DNA of 10,363 bases from Ignavibacteria bacterium UBA6906 (GTDB lineage: Bacteria; Bacteroidota; Ignavibacteria; UBA10030; UBA6906). The notes under the pieces were generated by a model. The model was not told where the DNA came from, made no database searches, and saw only the letters and a list, made by a program, of their open reading frames with translations. Positions 6,944 through 10,363 of this stretch are shown in pieces. The stretch lies in the NCBI GenBank assembly GCA_002451155.1, contig DKBG01000305.1, positions 1-10,363 on the forward strand. Direction: 5' to 3'. Made by a program: the position numbers and the translations under genes. Position 1 is the stretch's first letter. Each line of letters opens with the position of its first letter.

Positions 6944-8328
6944 GTGCCGTTCAGTGCCTCCTCTTCACCAGCGGCCGGTCTCCATCGCTTCGGAACGAGC
7001 TGCCGGAACACGCTCCAGTTGATCAGGAGCGTCTCCTTGGCACTGCGCGCGGTGAGATACACCCCGATCGCGCCCACGATCATGTTCGCCGACCACATCC
7101 CAACAAAGGGGGAAACAATGTCTCTGTCTGCAAGCTTTTCCCCTCCGATCAGACACGCCCAGTAGAGGACAAAGAATCCAAGGCTGAGTGTTGCCGCGGT
7201 CCCAAACCCTCCGCGTCGGGACATGATGCCCAGGGGGACACCAACAAGAACGAAGACAATGCACGCCGTCGGAATCGAATACTTCTTGTGAATTTCTACC
7301 CAGTACTGATCGATCTGCTTCGAAAGCATGTCAATCTGGAAGAGCGAAGCAGTAATTTGAGCACGAAGCGTCTGCGCCTGGATGAGCGCCGCTGACGTGG
7401 CCGTCGGCCTCCGGCTTGCATCACGGGTTGAGCCGGAATCAACAGGGTCGCCGAGCCTCATCCGGGCGTCCCGCATCATGATCGCGCGACACTCCTGCAC
7501 TTTATCCTCGCGAAGGTGCTCGAGACTGTCCACGATTCGCTTCATGGCGCCTGCGCCGAGCTCACGATCTCCCCGAGTGAAAGCGCTGGCGGATGTGCGC
7601 TCGAAATCGAATCCCTCAACAGCCATGACGATTCTATGGGATTCAAAGTGGATCTTCTGATATCTGCTCCGGTCAGTCAGGTCCAGCTGGTGGATTTCAC
7701 CGTCCCAGAGATCCATGACCAGTTTCCTGTAGTCGGGGGAGAGGGATATCCTGCCGTGCTGGGCCGTGATCAGAACATTGAGTGTCGGGTTGGTGTAATC
7801 GTAAATAGTGACCCCGCTCAGGTCGTTGCTCTTCTGCGAAGCCTTCTTTACAAGTATGCTGTATCCGGGGATTTCCTGCGAGAACACGCCGTCGATGAGA
7901 GCGAGGGTGGGCCGCTTCCTACGAATATCGACCGTCAGTGCCTTCAGGCGGTGGTTTGACTCCGGAAGCACGTAATTGTTGAACCAGACCAGGAGCCCGC
8001 CGACTAAAACTGCAGCGGCAAGTGCGGGGATGAGCATGCGGTAAATGCTGACACCGCTGGCCTTCAGGGCCGTGATCTCGTTTCTCGATGAAAGGTCACC
8101 GAATGACATCAGGACGGCTACCAGAACGGACATCGGAACCGCGAGGACGAGCATCCAGGAAAGGTTGAGGGAAACCAGCTCAAGAATCACCCACGCCGAG
8201 AGCCCCTTGCCAACCAGTTGGTCGATGAACTTCATTACGAACTGAAGGAGGAAAAGGAACATCAGTGTCGACAGGGAGAAGAAGAACGGCCCGAGGTGGG
8301 CGCGAAGGATGTATCGGTACACAAGCAT
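6940..8328 (-). CDS. lptF: LPS export permease, LptF/LptG family (first gene of the pair, with long hydrophilic insert)
   Basis: This 462-residue protein is the partner of LptG. It shows helix 1 (14-33), helix 2 (48-75), the coupling segment NEITALKASGVSIYRML (83-99), helix 3 (100-120), a periplasmic jellyroll (~125-245) and C-terminal helices (~352-369, 377-396, 405-427) around SRRGG (370-374). It is about 100 residues longer than typical proteobacterial LptF because of a charged, largely helical region (~248-348) before helix 4; its start, FTRGDRELGAGAMKRIVDSL, resembles forms seen in FCB genomes. A soluble tail of about 35 residues follows the last helix. The ATG at 8328 is chosen because MLVYRYILRAHLGPFFF is the expected N-terminus; the frame is open upstream to 8625 but that part has low-complexity character and overlaps the divergent gene. 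There is no Shine-Dalgarno sequence: seven T's directly precede the ATG, and a promoter sits only five bases away. The stop overlaps lptG by ATGA. Confidence 0.92.
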   Translation of the reverse strand: MLVYRYILRAHLGPFFFSLSTLMFLFLLQFVMKFIDQLVGKGLSAWVILELVSLNLSWMLVLAVPMSVLVAVLMSFGDLSSRNEITALKASGVSIYRMLIPALAAAVLVGGLLVWFNNYVLPESNHRLKALTVDIRRKRPTLALIDGVFSQEIPGYSILVKKASQKSNDLSGVTIYDYTNPTLNVLITAQHGRISLSPDYRKLVMDLWDGEIHQLDLTDRSRYQKIHFESHRIVMAVEGFDFERTSASAFTRGDRELGAGAMKRIVDSLEHLREDKVQECRAIMMRDARMRLGDPVDSGSTRDASRRPTATSAALIQAQTLRAQITASLFQIDMLSKQIDQYWVEIHKKYSIPTACIVFVLVGVPLGIMSRRGGFGTAATLSLGFFVLYWACLIGGEKLADRDIVSPFVGMWSANMIVGAIGVYLTARSAKETLLINWSVFRQLVPKRWRPAAGEEEALNGT

Positions 8329-8333
8329 AAAAA

Positions 8334-8362
8334 AATATACGGTTCGTGCAGATGATTTCCAA
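8334..8362 (-). promoter_or_regulatory. Predicted sigma70-like promoter of lptF-lptG, placed for a leaderless transcript
   Basis: On the minus strand TTGGAA (8362-8357) and TATATT (8339-8334) are separated by exactly 17 bases, matching the -35/-10 consensus at four and five of six positions. Only five T's lie between the -10 box and the lptF ATG at 8328, so transcription would begin at or next to the start codon. The absence of a ribosome binding site upstream fits this. The alternative is that these boxes are chance and the true promoter is further upstream. Confidence 0.45.
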
Positions 8363-8396
8363 AGCGCTTCGCCGCTTGCGCGGGGACCGAGAGGCC

Positions 8397-8425
8397 TTTT
8401 TTGTTGCGCCGGATCTTTGTATAAT
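8397..8425 (+). promoter_or_regulatory. Possible promoter of the hydrolase-like gene
   Basis: A perfect TATAAT (8420-8425) stands in otherwise G+C-rich DNA, with a T-rich run TTTTTTG (8397-8403) at the -35 position (TTTTTG with a 16-base spacer). The -35 match is weak. Transcription would start near 8432 and leave a leader of about 108 bases before the TTG at 8540. It is about 60 bases from the oppositely directed lptF promoter, so a regulator bound between them could affect both. Confidence 0.4.
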
Positions 8426-8437
8426 CGAACGGTACGC

Positions 8438-8460
8438 GCCGGCCGGAAGTCCTGGCCGGC
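8438..8460 (+). repeat. Perfect inverted repeat in the leader of the hydrolase-like gene
   Basis: GCCGGCC (8438-8444) and GGCCGGC (8454-8460) form a seven-pair all-G/C stem around a nine-base loop, a few bases after the predicted transcription start. It could be a 5' stabilising hairpin or an operator palindrome. No T-run follows, so it is not an intrinsic terminator. The function is unknown. Confidence 0.5.
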
Positions 8461-8527
8461 ACACATCCCCGAACCGGACACCTTGCATTCTTCCCGATCA
8501 GCATATCCTGCCGGACGGACCGGACGC

Positions 8528-8531
8528 AGGA
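8528..8531 (+). promoter_or_regulatory. Ribosome binding site AGGA supporting a TTG start
   Basis: AGGA lies eight bases before TTG 8540-8542. No in-frame ATG exists between the predicted promoter and base 8980, and the signal peptide lies just after this TTG, so this site decides the start. Confidence 0.5.
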
Positions 8532-8539
8532 CCCCCGCC

Positions 8540-10363
8540 TTGAACCGGGAAGACCGCCGGGGCGCGGGTCCTTCTGCAGGTTCCCTGGCTCCAAAGGCGC
8601 GACTCCTCACGCTTGCCCTCTGCACGGCATTCGCGATCCCGCTTCATGCGGACGTCCGCCTGTCAGTCTCGACGTCCGGGGGACTCTGGATACGGGGCGT
8701 GGAGACGGCACGGGGAGTAACGCCCCCGCTGGCTGCTGATCTTCCCCTTTTTACTCTCCTGGTGGGAGATACCATCCTGAATTCGCGTTCTGCGGTTGTG
8801 CGCGGCGCGGAGGACACCACGCTCTTTTCGTTCGCATGCGGTCTGGAAGGGCTGCTGACCGTCGACAGTGCCTTCGACCGGGGTTGGAGAGCAACGGTCA
8901 CCCTTCGCAATGCGTCGCGCGGCGATCTCAGCGTGGCCAATTTCGTGCCGTTCGGCCAGGCGGAAGATCGGGCGTACATCACGGCAATGGGACCGCCATC
9001 ACTGAGCCGATCTGCCCTGGTCCGTCCTGGCTGCGGACCGATCGGGGTGATCCTTCCGGATAACGCATGGGAAATGGGGTTCTGCACCGCGTCCCTGCGC
9101 GATGGGAGCGCTCTCACTGCCATCGCACGTCGGACGGGGTCAGGAAACGCGGACCTCCGGCGATTTGCCACGGTTCTCAAGCCGTTTGGCGGGGTGCAAT
9201 ATACCATCACCGCCGATGTCCACAACGGAGACTTTCATGAAGGTCTCCGATTGATGTTTCAAAAGCGCTGGTTGTTCGATCTTGATCTCTTTGATACTTC
9301 GCTGGGTGAGCGAAAAGACCTGGAGTGGATTCGCCGAAGCTACCTCCTTACGCTGTTCTTCGCCTGGGACAGGGATTATTACGATCGATTTAAGGGAACA
9401 TCCGGTTTCGAGAAGCTCCTGACTGGGCGGAAAACCCTCTTCGGACATTTTGACGGTGTGCTTCTCTGGCCGACGTGGCCCCGCCTTGGACTCGACGAAC
9501 GAAATCAATGGGATCTCTACCGGGATTTGCCCGGCGGCCTGGAAGGACTCCGTTCTCAGGTCGACGCGGCCCATCGGATGGGCACGCGGTTCTTTATCGC
9601 ATATAATCCCTGGGATCAATCGACGAGAACCGAAGAGCACCTGTCCGGGATGGAGGATATGCTCCGAGCGACCGGGGCAGATGGTGTCTGTCTCGACACC
9701 TGGGGACGGTCCACAGCGGAGATCCAGGCCGCTGCGGATCGGGTCAGGCCAGGAATCGTTATGTACAGCGAGGGGATGGCCGTTCCCCGGGATATGCCCG
9801 GCATAGTAGCGGGCAGGGTCCACGACGCGCTGTATCTCCCGCCGCCGCTCAATCTTAACAAGCTTATCAATCCAGAGTTCGCGATCTTCCGAGTTCTCCA
9901 GCTCTCCGAAGGCCTCCTGCATAGAGAAGTTGCCATTGCTCTTTTCAATGGCTACGGTGTCGAGCTTAACGTCATGCGGTCCGGCAGGCCCGACTGGGTC
10001 GAAGGCGAGTACCGCTATCTTGGAGCCGCGGTAAAACTTCTGCGGGAGAATTCTTCCGCTTTCCTGAGCAAAGACTGGGAGCCCCTGATACCAGCCCGAG
10101 TCGACAGCGTCTGGATCAATCGATGGCCTGGTACCGGGAAAACCATCTACACGGTGTACGGCGTTCGACCCGAAGGGTACAGCGGACCCCTGTTCGAGGT
10201 GGCGGACACCTCCGGACGTCATGGTGTCAGTCTATGGCATCATGAAGAACGGGTACCGATCGCAATCGATGGGCGGCTTTTTCTGCCCGCCACCGTGGAC
10301 GGGTTCAGTAGGACCTGGCTTGGAACGAGACACGAAGGGAACGCGGAGTGCATCGCCGTGTTC
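8540..10363 (+). CDS. Secreted glycoside-hydrolase-like protein, probable TIM barrel (cut by right edge)
   Basis: The frame is open from TTG 8540 to the window edge (608 residues) with no stop. A basic N-terminus is followed by a hydrophobic stretch (residues 21-35, LLTLALCTAFAIPLHA region) with cleavage likely after LHA, so the protein is exported. Residues ~40-235 are beta-rich, like an N-terminal sandwich domain of large glycosidases. Residues ~300-480 look like a (beta/alpha)8 barrel: FDGVLLWPTWPRLG (304-317), FFIAYNPWD (351-359), ADGVCLDTWG (380-389), then IVMYSEGM (406-413) and a later ALFNGYG (467-473). Asp386 at the end of a strand and Glu411 are the natural candidates for catalytic nucleophile/base and acid. 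A C-terminal beta domain begins near 520. I do not recognise the exact family; clan D-like alpha-glycosidases or DUF6259-type proteins are possible, and the substrate is unknown. It is divergent from lptF, across 211 bases. The TTG start rests on AGGA at 8528-8531 and the signal peptide. An export role is likely; hydrolase activity is inferred. Confidence 0.6.
   Translation, partial: MNREDRRGAGPSAGSLAPKARLLTLALCTAFAIPLHADVRLSVSTSGGLWIRGVETARGVTPPLAADLPLFTLLVGDTILNSRSAVVRGAEDTTLFSFACGLEGLLTVDSAFDRGWRATVTLRNASRGDLSVANFVPFGQAEDRAYITAMGPPSLSRSALVRPGCGPIGVILPDNAWEMGFCTASLRDGSALTAIARRTGSGNADLRRFATVLKPFGGVQYTITADVHNGDFHEGLRLMFQKRWLFDLDLFDTSLGERKDLEWIRRSYLLTLFFAWDRDYYDRFKGTSGFEKLLTGRKTLFGHFDGVLLWPTWPRLGLDERNQWDLYRDLPGGLEGLRSQVDAAHRMGTRFFIAYNPWDQSTRTEEHLSGMEDMLRATGADGVCLDTWGRSTAEIQAAADRVRPGIVMYSEGMAVPRDMPGIVAGRVHDALYLPPPLNLNKLINPEFAIFRVLQLSEGLLHREVAIALFNGYGVELNVMRSGRPDWVEGEYRYLGAAVKLLRENSSAFLSKDWEPLIPARVDSVWINRWPGTGKTIYTVYGVRPEGYSGPLFEVADTSGRHGVSLWHHEERVPIAIDGRLFLPATVDGFSRTWLGTRHEGNAECIAVF

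Noticed and set aside
8329..8625. N-terminal extension of lptF by 99 residues
   Set aside because: Arg/Pro-rich, no homology to LptF, overlaps the divergent signal peptide region, and the canonical LptF N-terminus begins at 8328.
9140..10222. A 360-residue minus-strand open frame
   Set aside because: It is antisense to the hydrolase-like gene, has no export signal or recognisable motif, and the plus frame has coherent fold motifs throughout.
1..10363. CRISPR arrays, tRNA or rRNA genes, insertion sequences, integrases and phage genes
   Set aside because: No regularly spaced repeats, cloverleaf-like sequences, transposase motifs or terminal inverted repeats were seen on reading through; the window is nearly all housekeeping or envelope coding sequence.

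Overview
The window holds two unlike pieces of DNA joined near base 950, and nearly all of it is coding. To the left lies the end of a cytochrome c maturation (System I) operon read leftwards: the C-terminal part of the haem chaperone CcmE, then the first 229 residues of the haem lyase subunit CcmF, which runs off the left edge. This part is very G+C rich away from the joint (the 60-base block 541-600 is 46/60 G+C by hand count) and almost all its codons end in G or C. To the right, codon use is much more mixed (block 2341-2400 is 30/60 G+C) and the proteins look like those of the FCB superphylum (Bacteroidota, Ignavibacteriota and candidate phyla such as KSB1 or Zixibacteria): a secreted protein ending in a FlgD-like/T9SS-like C-terminal domain, a very large outer-membrane protein, and a DUF5683-type protein. 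No species can be named from the sequence alone.

Layout: 1-689 (-) ccmF, partial; 694 to about 948 (-) ccmE, lacking its N-terminus; about 930-980 the joint; about 949-1548 (+) C-terminal part of a secreted protein, lacking its N-terminus; 1593-4835 (+) a 1080-residue protein joining a zinc peptidase, a TolB-like propeller and a BamA/Omp85-like barrel; 4854-5786 (+) a DUF5683-like envelope protein; 5787-5857 a convergent gap with a small hairpin; 5858-6943 (-) lptG and 6940-8328 (-) lptF, overlapping by ATGA; 8329-8539 a divergent promoter region; 8540 to the right edge (+) a secreted, probably TIM-barrel glycoside-hydrolase-like protein, partial.

How the genes fit together: the rightward trio (949-5786) is tightly spaced and all three proteins are exported, two of them probably to the outer membrane, so it looks like one envelope/surface operon. 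lptF-lptG encode the permease pair that extracts LPS from the inner membrane and hands it to the Lpt bridge, which confirms a diderm cell with LPS. The hydrolase-like gene diverges from lptF and may be controlled from the same 211-base region. lptF has a good sigma70-like promoter placed so close to its ATG that the message may be leaderless.

The most important caution is the joint near 950. Two opposed genes both lose their N-termini at the same spot, which is what a chimeric contig gives, although a real rearrangement cannot be excluded. The most interesting protein is the 1080-residue peptidase-propeller-barrel, which puts in one chain modules resembling BepA, TolB and BamA.
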